Shown piece after piece: positions 16,612 to 26,700 of a DNA stretch of 64,000 bases. A program made the position numbers and the translations under genes. The notes below the pieces were generated by a model. The model worked only from the letters and a program-made list of their open reading frames with translations. It ran no database searches and was not told the origin of the DNA. Within the stretch, counting starts at the first letter, position 1. Each line of letters begins with the position of its first letter. Source of the stretch: Victivallales bacterium (GTDB lineage: Bacteria; Verrucomicrobiota; Lentisphaeria; Victivallales; UBA1829); NCBI GenBank assembly GCA_016285345.1, contig JAEEQN010000007.1, forward strand, positions 1 through 64,000, read 5' to 3'.

Positions 16612-17621
16612 TGAGACTCCGCACCACAATCGCGTTCTGCTGCGCCGCGCTCCTGACGGCGGGGCTCTTCCTGCTCCCCGCGCTCCTCAATGCGAAGGAC
16701 GCCAAGGAGGTCGAATTGAGGTTCGACGGACGCCCGAAGGTCGGCGAGCCGTACGTGATCTCCGTGAACACGCGGCAGGTGCGGACCTACCGGATGAAGC
16801 TGGTCGGGATCGACAATCCGCCGCGCCGCCGCGAGACGCACGAAATCCACGCTGTCGGCGAGCTCGTCTACCAGTCGCTCGATCCGCTCGTGATCCAGTT
16901 CAAGGTCGAGGCGCTGAACCAGACCGTCGACGGCGTGAAGACCGACTACGCTCCGCTCGCGGGCATGACCGCCATCGTACGTTCGTCCGGCGTGAACCTG
17001 CGGGACATCCCCGTCGGCACGGAGGAGGACGCGGCGGAATCCGTGCTGGGCGGCGGTTCCGCTTCGGGTGCTTCCGACACGAAGAAAAAGACCACGAAGG
17101 AGATTCGCGAGATGCTCCCCGGCGCGCGCCGTCTGATCGCGTCCATGTTCTCCGCCCCGCTGGACCACCCGGAGGAATACCTCGGCAAGTCGCGCAAGGT
17201 CAAGCCGGGCGAGAAGTGGACGGCTTCCGCCAAGCCGATGCTGGAGGCGATCAAGGCGAACGGGCTTGAACTCGCCGAGGACAAGGTCACGGCAACCGCA
17301 ACATACAACAACCCCTCGAAATTCTACGAAGGAAATATCCTCGCCCAGAACGTCTTTTTCCTCGCCGAATCCGCCAACATCCCCGGCTATGATTTCAAGC
17401 TCGAAGTCCATTTCCAGTTCCCCGACGACGGCGACGATCCGCCGTTCCGCGTCGAGCGCTCCGCCACGGAAGTCGTGAACCGCGCGATCCCCGAAGGCGT
17501 GCCCGGTTTTTCCGGGTCCGTGATGGACTGCGTGACGACCGTCCAGAGCGACGTCGCCATGATCCGGAAATCCAAGATGAAGACGAAGAAAAAGAACTGG
17601 TTCCTCGACCTGTTCGACTGA
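16608..17621 (+). CDS. Exported hypothetical protein
   Basis: A 337-residue protein with an N-terminal signal peptide (MRLRTT, then AALLTAGLFLLPALLNA), so probably periplasmic. The body is beta-rich with alternating strands such as GEPYVISVNTRQVRTYRMKL, a Gly/Ser linker near 145-160 (GGGSASGAS) and a basic C-terminus (KMKTKKKNWF). I recognise no domain. It overlaps rdgB by four bases. The next gene is convergent; the 75 bp between the two stops carries nothing I can identify. Confidence 0.7.
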   Translation: MMRLRTTIAFCCAALLTAGLFLLPALLNAKDAKEVELRFDGRPKVGEPYVISVNTRQVRTYRMKLVGIDNPPRRRETHEIHAVGELVYQSLDPLVIQFKVEALNQTVDGVKTDYAPLAGMTAIVRSSGVNLRDIPVGTEEDAAESVLGGGSASGASDTKKKTTKEIREMLPGARRLIASMFSAPLDHPEEYLGKSRKVKPGEKWTASAKPMLEAIKANGLELAEDKVTATATYNNPSKFYEGNILAQNVFFLAESANIPGYDFKLEVHFQFPDDGDDPPFRVERSATEVVNRAIPEGVPGFSGSVMDCVTTVQSDVAMIRKSKMKTKKKNWFLDLFD

Positions 17622-17696
17622 GGGCAGAGCCGCCCGCGTCAAAAACGGTGCGATCTGAGGAAGAAACGAGGCGAGGGATAAGACCGGAACCGGCGC

Positions 17697-18350
17697 TCAG
17701 TCGTCCTGGCCGGTCTCCGCGCCGTGGCTGCGTCGCTTCATGGAAAGCAGGGCGAATCCGCCCGCGATGACCTCTCTCTGCACGATCACGTCGTGCGGGA
17801 GCTGCAGGCACACGTTCGCGAAATTCCAGATCGCCTTCACGCCACACTGCACGAGCTCGTCGGCGACCATCTGGGCGGTGGACGACGGCACGCAGATGAT
17901 CCCGATGTCCGGCGGCGCGGGCGTCAGATATTCGCGCATCTTCCGCACGTCCAGCACCTCGTGCGCGTGGATCAGCATCCCGTGCTTGCGGGAGTCCGCG
18001 TCGAACACATACGTGAACCGCAGGCCGTATTCCGCGAATTCCTCGTAACCGAGCAGGGCGCTGCCGAGCGAGCCCGCGCCGACCAGGCACGCCGTAGTGC
18101 GTTCGTCCCAGCCGACGAACCGGCGCAGCGAGGCGATCAGCTCCACCGTCTTGAACCCGACGCCGGGCGTCCCCTGGATGCCGGTCAGCTCAAAGTCCTT
18201 CCGCACGATGATCGGGTCAAGCCCCATATAGTCCGCCAGCTTGGACGTCGACACGAACCGCTCACCGGCCGCCTGCATGAGCATGAGCTTGTGCAGATAG
18301 GTCGGCATGCGCCGGATGGCGGGCGTGTTCAGGACTTTGTGTTTTCCCAT
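17697..18350 (-). CDS. rex: Redox-sensing transcriptional repressor Rex
   Basis: A 217-residue Rex-family repressor that senses the NADH/NAD+ ratio. The winged-helix domain is at 1-85 (typical IRRMPTYL, VSTSKLADYMG and VRKDFE motifs), followed by the Rossmann domain (ACLVGAGSLGSALLGY) and a C-terminal swap helix. The GAGSLG differs slightly from the common GxGNLG. The ATG at 18350 has CGGAG upstream and gives family length; a longer reading to 18395 adds 15 residues over the promoter. Rex usually represses fermentation and anaerobic respiration genes; no clear Rex palindrome was seen in its own promoter. Confidence 0.9.
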   Translation of the reverse strand: MGKHKVLNTPAIRRMPTYLHKLMLMQAAGERFVSTSKLADYMGLDPIIVRKDFELTGIQGTPGVGFKTVELIASLRRFVGWDERTTACLVGAGSLGSALLGYEEFAEYGLRFTYVFDADSRKHGMLIHAHEVLDVRKMREYLTPAPPDIGIICVPSSTAQMVADELVQCGVKAIWNFANVCLQLPHDVIVQREVIAGGFALLSMKRRSHGAETGQDD

Positions 18351-18383
18351 GACTGGCTCCGTTCGGGGGTGAATAATTCTCTT

Positions 18384-18411
18384 ACTATACTCCACTTTCG
18401 CCCGAAATCAA
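18384..18411 (-). promoter_or_regulatory. rex promoter
   Basis: Minus-strand TTGATT (18406-18411), 16 bases, TATAGT (18384-18389). Confidence 0.6.
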
Positions 18412-18497
18412 GTTTTTCCGCCGTTTTTCCGCGAAAACGCCCTCATATACCCCGTCTTTAACACTTGTTTTACGGGAGGCAGCCTGCCGTCTGGGCA

Positions 18498-18535
18498 TAA
18501 AAAAAACCGTCCGGGCCGGGAGGGCTCGAACGGTT
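18498..18535 (-). terminator. rpsD terminator
   Basis: Stem AACCGT / ACGGTT (18530-18535 with 18505-18510) with a GC-rich inner helix, followed on the minus strand by a run of seven T. It lies about 45 bp after the rpsD stop. Confidence 0.8.
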
Positions 18536-18579
18536 GAGAAAACAGAAGAATCTGTTGCGGAACAGATAAACTGTCAGAC

Positions 18580-19191
18580 TTAGCGGGCGTAGTATTCGAC
18601 CACGCGCATGGATTCGACGGAGAAGGGGATCGCGTCGATGGTGGGAAGGCTGACGAGCTTGATCTTGAGCTGTTCCTTGTCGACCTCGAAATAGGCCGGA
18701 GCTTCGGCTGTGACGGCCTTGGCGATCTCGGCGATCTTCGGGGATTTTTCGGCGTTGATGGAGATGACCTGGCCGGGCTTCACGATGTAGGATGCGCGGT
18801 CGACGATCTTGCCGTCAACGAGGATGTGGCGGTGGCTGACGAACTGCTTGGCCGCGAAGATGGTGGGCGCGAAACCGGCATGGTAGACGATGCTGTCGAG
18901 GCGGGTTTCGATGCGCTGCATCATGATTTCGTTGGTCTTGCCTTCAATGCGCTTGGCGTAGAGGTACGCGGCGCGAAGCTGGCTTTCGGTGAGCGCGTAG
19001 TGGGCTCTGAGTTTCTGCTTTTCGAGCATCATTTCGCCGTAGGCCGTGAGTTTTTTGCGGTGCGCGTTCTTGCCTTGGAGACCGGCGGCGTAAGTACGGG
19101 CGCGGCCCTTGACGGTGGGGCAGTTCGGCATGTTCCAGATGCAGTAGCCGATGCGGCGGCAGATTTTGTGTTTCGCTTGACCTTGTTTCAT
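18580..19191 (-). CDS. rpsD: 30S ribosomal protein S4
   Basis: A 203-residue S4, the 16S rRNA 5'-domain assembly protein. The central region matches the family (RKKLTAYGEMMLEKQKLR, ETRLDSIVYHAGFAPT), followed by the S4 RNA-binding motif (KQFVSHRHILVDGKIVDRAS). The N-terminus is divergent (KICRRIGYCIWNMPNCP), with three cysteines but not the classical zinc pattern. AAAGGA lies eight bases upstream of the ATG. It stands alone, with its own promoter and terminator, not beside rpsM/rpsK/rpoA as in many bacteria. Confidence 0.95.
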   Translation of the reverse strand: MKQGQAKHKICRRIGYCIWNMPNCPTVKGRARTYAAGLQGKNAHRKKLTAYGEMMLEKQKLRAHYALTESQLRAAYLYAKRIEGKTNEIMMQRIETRLDSIVYHAGFAPTIFAAKQFVSHRHILVDGKIVDRASYIVKPGQVISINAEKSPKIAEIAKAVTAEAPAYFEVDKEQLKIKLVSLPTIDAIPFSVESMRVVEYYAR

Positions 19192-19287
19192 CCCATGTAT
19201 CCTTTCTCATAAGAAGGGTTAATTATACTGCACGGCAGGCGTCAAGCTCCAGTAAACCGGGGGCCGGCCGCACAAAACGAGTTATAT

Positions 19288-19315
19288 AATATACTGCATC
19301 GTCAGGAAAAATCAA
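19288..19315 (-). promoter_or_regulatory. rpsD promoter
   Basis: Minus-strand TTGATT (19310-19315), 16 bases, TATATT (19288-19293), leaving a leader of about 90 nt in which S4 autoregulation could occur. The 332 bp between rpsD and the next gene otherwise holds only the divergent promoter at 19433. Confidence 0.6.
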
Positions 19316-19432
19316 ACCGGAATCAAAAAAAACCGGAGCCGAAGCATGGTTTGAGGATATAATTGCGGCACGGATAAACGGAAACAACAGCTCCCGCCTT
19401 TCCAAAAACGGCCGGACAGATGCAAAAGAATC

Positions 19433-19461
19433 TTGAAAACGCGCAACCGGAATGGTATATT
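19433..19461 (+). promoter_or_regulatory. Promoter of mechanosensitive channel gene
   Basis: TTGAAA (19433-19438), 17 bases, TATATT (19456-19461). Confidence 0.65.
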
Positions 19462-19523
19462 AGAGCACGCCTTCATTCACCGGTTTCGACGGTCCAACCG
19501 CCCATTCATAAGGAATTGAACCC

Positions 19524-20858
19524 ATGTTTCCCGAGCTGACCGCATTCATCAAAGACTCGATGTCGATCCATCCCATTCTGGTCAATCTGTGCATCCTCGC
19601 CGTGGCGATCCTGGGCGGACTGCTGGTGAACCTGATCACGCGTCATATCGTGCTGTACGGGATGAAGGTGATATTCCAGAAACTCCCGATCGACATTCCC
19701 GAAGGGAAAACCCTGCTGGTCCAGATCGCGACGCGTCTGGCGTACATCGCACCGATCGTGGTGGTGTATATCCTGCTTGTCATCATGGACATCGAGCACG
19801 ACTACCTGCTGCGGATGCGGAAGATCTGCATGGCGCTCACGATCGTCTGCATCGTGGGGGCTCTGCTGAGTTTTCTGAACCTGCTGGCGCTGTGGTACCG
19901 GAAACAGCCGGATTCGCAGAACCGTTCGATCAAGGGCCTGGTCCAGCTGATTCAGATTTTCATCGTGCTCGGCGCGTTCATCATGGTGGCGTCCATGCTG
20001 GTGAACAAAAGCCCGGTGATGCTGCTCTCCGGCCTCGGCGCGGTGGCGGCGGTGCTGATCCTGATCTTCCAGGACACGATCCTGGCGCTGGTCTCCGGGA
20101 TTCAGCTGAGCACAAACCACATGATCCAGATCGGCGACTGGATTGTGCTGCCGTCGGAGAACGTGGACGGCGTGATCGTGGACATCGCCCTGCACATGGT
20201 AAAGGTGCAGAACTGGGACATGACCATCGTGACCGTGCCGACGCGGAAATTGACCGTGGAGACGTTCATCAACTGGCGCGGCGTCTACGAGGCCGGCGGC
20301 CGCCGCATCAAGCGCGCGTTGAACATCGACATGCGGAGTGTGCGCTTCCTCGACGACGACGAGATCGCGCGGCTGGACGAATTCGTGCTGCTGGACGACT
20401 ATCTGAACGAAAAACAGCAGGAGATCGAGGCGTGGAACCATGCTCTGGCGGAAAAAGGCGCGAAACCGATCAACGGACGCCGCATCACCAACATCGGGAC
20501 GTTCCGCATCTACGTCGACAAATACCTGCGCTCTCTGAAGACGGTCAACCAAAACATGACTGTGCTCGTGCGCCAGCTCCCGCCGGACTCCACAGGACTA
20601 CCGATCGAGGTCTACTGCTTCACGAACACGACCGACTGGCTCGAATACGAACGGATTCAGTCGGACATCTTCGACCACCTGCTCGCGATCCTGCCGGTGT
20701 TCGGATTGAGAGTGTTCCAGGAATGCAGCGACATCTACCAGGAGGCGGGCGGCCAACGCAGGAAGATCGGCGGCGTGTTCCCGCAGGACATCTACACCTC
20801 GCCGGATTATCCCGGTCTGCGCAGACTGCGCGACGGCGCGAACGGCGAAAAAAGCTGA
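19524..20858 (+). CDS. MscS-family mechanosensitive channel (YbdG-like)
   Basis: A 444-residue inner-membrane channel of the small-conductance MscS family, opened by membrane tension during osmotic downshock. Five hydrophobic helices occupy about 15-185; the pore-lining TM3 region has the alternating small residues of the family (SGLGAVAAVLILIFQDTILA). The MscS beta domain follows (QIGDWIVLP, then TVPTRKL). The extended C-terminal half and overall length fit the YbdG/MscM group better than the 286-residue MscS. It is monocistronic with its own promoter; the next promoter starts nine bases after the stop. Confidence 0.88.
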   Translation: MFPELTAFIKDSMSIHPILVNLCILAVAILGGLLVNLITRHIVLYGMKVIFQKLPIDIPEGKTLLVQIATRLAYIAPIVVVYILLVIMDIEHDYLLRMRKICMALTIVCIVGALLSFLNLLALWYRKQPDSQNRSIKGLVQLIQIFIVLGAFIMVASMLVNKSPVMLLSGLGAVAAVLILIFQDTILALVSGIQLSTNHMIQIGDWIVLPSENVDGVIVDIALHMVKVQNWDMTIVTVPTRKLTVETFINWRGVYEAGGRRIKRALNIDMRSVRFLDDDEIARLDEFVLLDDYLNEKQQEIEAWNHALAEKGAKPINGRRITNIGTFRIYVDKYLRSLKTVNQNMTVLVRQLPPDSTGLPIEVYCFTNTTDWLEYERIQSDIFDHLLAILPVFGLRVFQECSDIYQEAGGQRRKIGGVFPQDIYTSPDYPGLRRLRDGANGEKS

Positions 20859-20866
20859 ACTTCATC

Positions 20867-20895
20867 TTGAAAATAACCGGAACGCATGGTAGATT
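20867..20895 (+). promoter_or_regulatory. Promoter of polysaccharide export operon
   Basis: TTGAAA (20867-20872), 17 bases, TAGATT (20890-20895), with about 75 nt of leader before the permease gene. Confidence 0.6.
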
Positions 20896-20971
20896 ATTAG
20901 ACGCATTTCTCTTATTCTTTTGAAGATGCGCCCGTTCCCCCTGCCCCACATAAAAGCATGATGGAGAAACA

Positions 20972-21802
20972 ATGCTGAACACCTTGCGCCATGTCCTGGA
21001 TTTCCGGCGGCTGCCGATGATCGCGGTCGCCAACCGGTCCCTGCTGTGGCAGTTCGTGAAGCGCAACGTGTCGGCGCGGTACAAAGGATCGGTGCTGGGA
21101 CTGTTCTGGAGCTTCGTCCATCCGATGATGATGCTCTGCGTCTACACGTTCGTTTTCAGTGTGGTGTTCAAGTCGCGCTGGGGCATCGACACGGGCGGCG
21201 GGCGCGGCGCGTTCGCGATCATCATGTTCTGCGGACTCGCCCTGTTCAACATCTTCTCCGAGGCGGTAAACTTGAACTGCGGGGTCGTAGTTGGAAACAC
21301 CAATCTGGTAAAAAAGGTTATTTTCCCGCTGGAGATCCTGCCGCTGTCGCAGACGATCGCCTCGTTCGCCGTGGGCATGGTCTGGTTTTTCCTGCTGTTC
21401 CTCGGCACGGTGTTCGTCTTCGGCAAGATCAGCTTCACGATGCTGCTTCTTCCCTTGATCCTGCTCCCGCTGTTTCTGTTTGCGCTGGGCGTTTCCTTTT
21501 TTGTGTCCTCGTTCAGTGTGTATGTCCGCGATACGCCGTATCTGGTCGGGGTGCTGATTCAGATCCTGTTTTTCATGACGCCGATCTTCTATCCGATCGC
21601 GGCGATCCCGGAACGTTTCCGCTGGCCCCTCCGGCTGAACCCTTTGGCACTCCTGATTGAGGAGGCACGGAAGGTGTTCCTGTACGGCGAACTGCCGGAC
21701 TGGCGGTTCCTCGGCGCGGCGTTCCTGATCTCGCTGCTGGTGCTTCACCTGGGATTTCTGTGGTTCCACAAGACGAAGAAAGGATTTGCCGATGTCCTCT
21801 GA
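20972..21802 (+). CDS. wzm: ABC-2 polysaccharide export permease (Wzm/KpsM-like)
   Basis: A 276-residue inner-membrane permease of the ABC-2 type with six hydrophobic helices. Family motifs are the amphipathic N-terminal segment LLWQFVKRNVSARYKGSVLG and the C-terminal FYPIAAIPERFRWPLRLNPL. Such permeases export lipid-linked O-antigen, teichoic-acid or capsule chains. TGGAG lies just upstream of the ATG. The gene overlaps its ATPase partner by 11 bases, and sugar-nucleotide and glycosyltransferase genes follow, which supports surface-glycan export. Confidence 0.9.
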   Translation: MLNTLRHVLDFRRLPMIAVANRSLLWQFVKRNVSARYKGSVLGLFWSFVHPMMMLCVYTFVFSVVFKSRWGIDTGGGRGAFAIIMFCGLALFNIFSEAVNLNCGVVVGNTNLVKKVIFPLEILPLSQTIASFAVGMVWFFLLFLGTVFVFGKISFTMLLLPLILLPLFLFALGVSFFVSSFSVYVRDTPYLVGVLIQILFFMTPIFYPIAAIPERFRWPLRLNPLALLIEEARKVFLYGELPDWRFLGAAFLISLLVLHLGFLWFHKTKKGFADVL

Positions 21803-23033
21803 AGACGTGGTCCTGCGTATCCGGCACATCTCGAAACGGTTCGAGATCTACGACAAGCCCCGCCACCGCCTGCAGCAAATGCTGTTCGGGCGGTGGAAGA
21901 CGTACTACCGCGAATTCTGGGCTCTGCGCGACATTGACTTCGAGGTAAAGAAAGGCGAATGCGTCGGCATCATCGGGCGGAACGGCGCCGGGAAGTCGAC
22001 CCTGCTTCAGATCGTGACTGGCACGCTCCAGCCGACGGAGGGGACAGTGGAGCGGCACGGACGGATTGCGGCCCTGCTCGAGCTCGGGAGCGGATTCAAT
22101 CCCGAGTTCACAGGACGGGAGAACGTGTACATGAACGCGGCAATCCTCGGGCTCACGAAGGCCGAGACCGATGCGAAGTACGATGACATCGTCGCGTTCG
22201 CGGACATCGGCGACTTCATCGACCGGCCGGTGAAGACGTATTCCTCCGGCATGATGGTGCGCCTGGCATTCGCCGTGAACGCGTTCGTCGACCCGGATAT
22301 CCTGATCGTGGACGAGGCGCTTGCGGTCGGCGACATCGGGTTCCAGATGAAATGCTTTCAGAAACTTCACGAGGTCATTGCCAAAGGCACAACGCTGCTG
22401 CTGGTCACGCATGACCTGGTCTCCGTTTCCACGTTCTGCAAGAAAGTAATCTTCATGAACAACGGCAGACTGATCCGGTTCTCTTCGAACGTGCTGGAAA
22501 CGGTCAACGCATTCAAGGAAAGCATGCGCATCGTCAAAAACGTTCATGGAAGCACCCCCGCGAACAGCAGCGGTTCCGAATACCGCTTCGGTTCGTTCGA
22601 TGCGACCGTGGAATCCTGCCGCATCTTCGACGCCAACGAGACCGGTACGGACCGCCAGGCGGTCAGCCCGGACATGGACGTGGTGATGGAGATCGTGATC
22701 CGCGCGAAACGCGATTTCGAGCACGTGGTAATGGGAATCGGACTCAAGACCCGGGACGGTCTTGAGATATGGGGCGACAACACGATGACCGAGTTCCCGG
22801 TCGGATTCCGCCTGAAAACAGGCGACAACGTGTTTTTGTTCAAGACAAGGTTTTACCTCAATTCCGGGACGTACGGAGTCACCGTCGGAATCGCCGACAT
22901 CTCGACCATGCCGCGCGTCGAACTGGACCAGCGCTGGCCAATCCGGGCCATTGAGGTCTCATCCGCCAGAGAACAGCCCGGTTTTATCGCCTCGCCGATG
23001 ACATTGATAACAGACGGGAAGGAGTCATCATGA
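21792..23033 (+). CDS. wzt: ABC export ATPase with C-terminal substrate domain (Wzt-like)
   Basis: A 413-residue ATPase. The nucleotide-binding domain has Walker A GRNGAGKST, the Q-loop region LLELGSGFNPEFTG, signature YSSGMMVRL and Walker B ILIVDEALAVGD. Residues about 255-413 are an immunoglobulin-like C-terminal domain (WGDNTMTEFPVGF, FYLNSGTYGVTVGIAD) of the Wzt_C type, which in known systems recognises the finished glycan end before export. I chose the ATG at 21792 with AAAGGA seven bases upstream over a TTG two codons earlier. Its stop overlaps the next start (ATGA). Confidence 0.92.
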   Translation: MSSEDVVLRIRHISKRFEIYDKPRHRLQQMLFGRWKTYYREFWALRDIDFEVKKGECVGIIGRNGAGKSTLLQIVTGTLQPTEGTVERHGRIAALLELGSGFNPEFTGRENVYMNAAILGLTKAETDAKYDDIVAFADIGDFIDRPVKTYSSGMMVRLAFAVNAFVDPDILIVDEALAVGDIGFQMKCFQKLHEVIAKGTTLLLVTHDLVSVSTFCKKVIFMNNGRLIRFSSNVLETVNAFKESMRIVKNVHGSTPANSSGSEYRFGSFDATVESCRIFDANETGTDRQAVSPDMDVVMEIVIRAKRDFEHVVMGIGLKTRDGLEIWGDNTMTEFPVGFRLKTGDNVFLFKTRFYLNSGTYGVTVGIADISTMPRVELDQRWPIRAIEVSSAREQPGFIASPMTLITDGKESS

Positions 23034-23707
23034 TAAAAGCACTCGTCGCGGTCCGTTCGGGGTCCGTCCGTGTTCAGAACAAAAATATCCGTCCCTTCGC
23101 CGGAAAGACTTTGCTGGAATACAAAATCGAACAGCTGAAACACGTGAAGGGACTGGACGGCGTCATCGTCAACTCGAATTCCGCCGAGATGCTCGACATC
23201 GCGGCGTCGCTCGGGGCGGAAACCGTTCTTCGCGATCCATACTACGCTTCGAACAGCGTTTCCATGAGTGATGTGTACCGCAACATGGCGGAGAACTGCC
23301 AATGCGACTACATCTTGTACGCGAACGTGACAAATCCGCTCACCCGGACCATCAGCTACGAAAACGCGATCAGACGTTTCTTCGACGGTATAGGCCCGGA
23401 CTCTCTTGATTCGCTGAATTCCGGCACTCTGGTCCATGAGTTCCTTTTCCGCGACAACCGTCCGATCAATTACGATCTGCAGCACCAGCCCAGAAGTCAG
23501 GAACTGCCCGAGATCTACGCGCTCAATTTCGCCATCAGCATCCTGAAACGCGAGACCATGATCGAATGCAAAAACGTCGTTGGCAGGAAACCGGAGATAT
23601 TCGCACTGCCCGAAATTGAGGCGATTGACATTGACACCGAGCTTGATTTTTTCGTTGCCGAACAGCTTTTCCGCAAGATTGTGCTCAACCATGAAACCAT
23701 CCTGTAG
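23030..23707 (+). CDS. CMP-sugar synthetase (NeuA/KdsB-like)
   Basis: A 225-residue cytidylyltransferase that activates an acidic sugar as its CMP derivative. The N-terminal nucleotide-binding motif VRSGSVRVQNKNIRPFAGKT matches the R-x-GS-x-R-x3-KN signature, followed by the helix LLEYKIEQL. Further conserved points are ANVTNPLTR and the C-terminal EIEAIDIDTELDF, which carries the metal-binding Asp. The shape is closer to acylneuraminate/legionaminate synthetases than to KdsB, but the sugar cannot be assigned. GGAAGGAG precedes the ATG, and the start overlaps the wzt stop. The sugar is probably transferred by the next gene. Confidence 0.85.
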   Translation: MIKALVAVRSGSVRVQNKNIRPFAGKTLLEYKIEQLKHVKGLDGVIVNSNSAEMLDIAASLGAETVLRDPYYASNSVSMSDVYRNMAENCQCDYILYANVTNPLTRTISYENAIRRFFDGIGPDSLDSLNSGTLVHEFLFRDNRPINYDLQHQPRSQELPEIYALNFAISILKRETMIECKNVVGRKPEIFALPEIEAIDIDTELDFFVAEQLFRKIVLNHETIL

Positions 23708-23713
23708 GCGCAG

Positions 23714-26700
23714 ATGAACATCCTGTTTTACGTCAATCCGCTGACCGAGATTCAGAGGCCGAGCCAGAAAACCGTGTGGGTCACGGACTGGATTCCGCGC
23801 ATTGCGAATGCATTCCGCAGGGGGGGAGAACAATGCCGCATCTCCGCGGTCGTGAGCGCGGACGTACATGCGTTTTTGGACGGCATCAATACCGCCGCGG
23901 ACGATTTCTGCGTTTTGTCACAGCGCGACATGCTCGACGGTTACCGGTTCGACGGGAATCGGGAAATACGGAACTGGCAGGAAGGAAACGAAGACTCCGC
24001 GTATTCGCAGTATCTGGCGGATCTCCTCAAAAAACGCCTCCCCGCGGACTACCGGCCCGATCTTGTCTTCTCATTCAGTCCGGCGCCTTTCTTCGAACAG
24101 CTTTTCCGCGGAGTCCCGGTCCTGTATTACGAATACGGATGTTTTTCCAGGGCGCCCTATCCTGAAACGTTCTACCTGGATCCGTGGGGCAAAGGACTTC
24201 GCGCGTTCAACTCGCGCTATGCCGATCAGATCAACAGCGTCGCGGCCCGACAGGAGGACGTTGAAAAACTCAACGAATACCGTACACGTATCCTCAACTG
24301 TCTGTCATCGGTTCCGGAAGCGGCGGCATTCTTCGGCGAGTTGCGTCAGCAATACCGAACCATCTTCCTAGTCCCGCTCGGATACAGCAATTTCTATGAG
24401 ACCGACGCCTTTTCCAAATATGCCACGCAGTTTGAGTTCGTGGAGCACATCATGGATTCTGTCGGCGACGACGTCGGCGTACTCGTCACACAGCACCCCG
24501 TATGCAAGTCGATCAACGACAATTCCCTTGATGAACTGAAACGACTTCATCCGAATTTGATTTCCGATATAATTTCGTCGCGGGTCGAGGGGTTCTCCCA
24601 AATCGCGCTGGCGTACGTGGACGGTGCAATCACACAAAGCTCCACGGTAGGACTTCAGGCCGCGTTTCTGAACAGATATTTCGTTTCCGTCGGCTCGTAT
24701 TTCTCCGGGCTGGCGGATTGCTGTTCCCTGAGCGGCATTTCCGACATGCTCAAAAATGAAGTCAGAAACAAGGACAACTTTTTCGTCTGGAATCTGACGC
24801 ATTACTCAATCCCGGCGCAACTGTTTTCCCGGCTGGCGCCGGAGCATATCCGGATGGTCGCGGAACTCCGGGATCTTCCGGTTCAGGAAGCATTGCGGAA
24901 ATGGAGGCGCTTCCCCGGCAACGTCTTCGATGAAGTGTATCTGCCGCATGTCAAGGAAATGGCCGGGAAATACCATCCCGCCGTCAACATGCCGACATCG
25001 GAAACGGAACGCCAGATTACAGAACTGAGGGAAAAGCTGCAGAATACGCAAAGCCAGCTTGAAGATATGAGCATCAGGTGCGAACAACTGCGGCAGAGCC
25101 ATGACGAGTTTCAGGCAATGAAGCAGTCCGTTTCGTTCTTTATCGGCCGCGCGGTCACGTGGCCTCTACGCACAGTCTGTGACGGTTTGCGCTGCTGGCG
25201 CAGAAACGGCCTCGTCTACACCTGCGGCCGGATTCCTGTAAAAACCCGCATTGCATTTCAGCGGCTGAACGACTTTCTGTTGTCGAGAAGAATCCTGAAA
25301 ACTCTCTTCTTTCCCATGCTGTTCATGGGGAAATTGTTCATAATGATCCTGAAAACGATCCGGAGCATCCGGGAAAACGGACTGAGGTTTACGCTGAAGA
25401 AGATCGCATCTTTTTTCCGGAAGGAACGGGGACCGGGCTGGATATTTGACACGGACAAATACAATCAGGTCAGCATACCGGAACCGATACGTTCCGAAGT
25501 TGTTTCTTCCGGCAAGACCACGGTCATCGTCCCAGTTTACAACGGCCTGAACCACTTGAAACGCCTGATGCCGTCGCTTCTGGCCAATACCCCGGCGGGC
25601 GTTTCCATCCTGCTGATCGACGATTGCAGTCCCGACGAAGAGATTGCTCCGTTCCTTCATGCTCAGGCGGAGCCGGATTCGAGGGTCACACTGCTGAAGA
25701 ATCCGGAGAACCGCGGATTTGTGAAAACCGTGAACCATGCATTTGAACTCTGCAAAGATCAGGATTATATAATCCTGCTGAACACCGACACCGAGGTGCC
25801 GCCGCAGTGGGTGGAACGGCTTCTGGCTCCGTTTGAACAGAACGACGTCGCGTCCGTCACGCCGTTCTCCAACGGCGCGACCATCTTCAGCCTTCCCCTC
25901 ACGGACGACCGGAACAACCGGGATTTCATCCGGGTATTCCCGCTGGAGGAGATCGACCGGGAAATCAGGAAATGTTCGCTCCCGCCGGATGCGCGGACCG
26001 CTCCGTGCGGCGTCGGGTTCTGCATGGCCATGAAGAACGAGCTGATCCGGAAATTCGGCGGGTTCGACGAGAAAAGTTTCGGCAGGGGGTTCGGCGAAGA
26101 AGTGGACTGGTGCCGCCGCGCAGCCGAACACGGGTTCAGAAACGTCATCGCCCCGAATCTTTTCGTCTCCCATTATCACGGAGGAAGCTTCGACTCCGCC
26201 GAACGACAAGCGCTGCTTGAGGAACATGAAAAACTGCAATTGAAGAAACACCCGGATTATCATGCCGTACTCGCTCAACACGATCTAGAGACCGCTCCGG
26301 TGTGGGACATCATCCGCTGCGCCGCGACGTTGGGCCTGATCCTGAAGCCGGAACACGAACCCGTGCTGATTCTGGACCACGACTGGGGCGGCGGGGCGAA
26401 TTCGTACCGGGAAAAAATGATCCGTGAACTTCTTTCGGAGGGAAAGGCGGTATTGCTGGCACAGCCAGAGGTCGGATTCATCAGAATCACCGCGTACTAC
26501 CGCGATCTTCGTTATTCCTATCCTGTACGCGACTTCGCCGCACTGCATCTACCGTGTTTCTCCGGCATCAGACGGATCGTCATCAACGAACTGATCTCGT
26601 GGGCGTACATTTACGGGAAACGGGCTTTCTCCGTCGATCTGTACCGCAAAATCGCCGAAGAGATACTGGTCCTCAAAGAAAAGAACGCCGCAACCCTCGA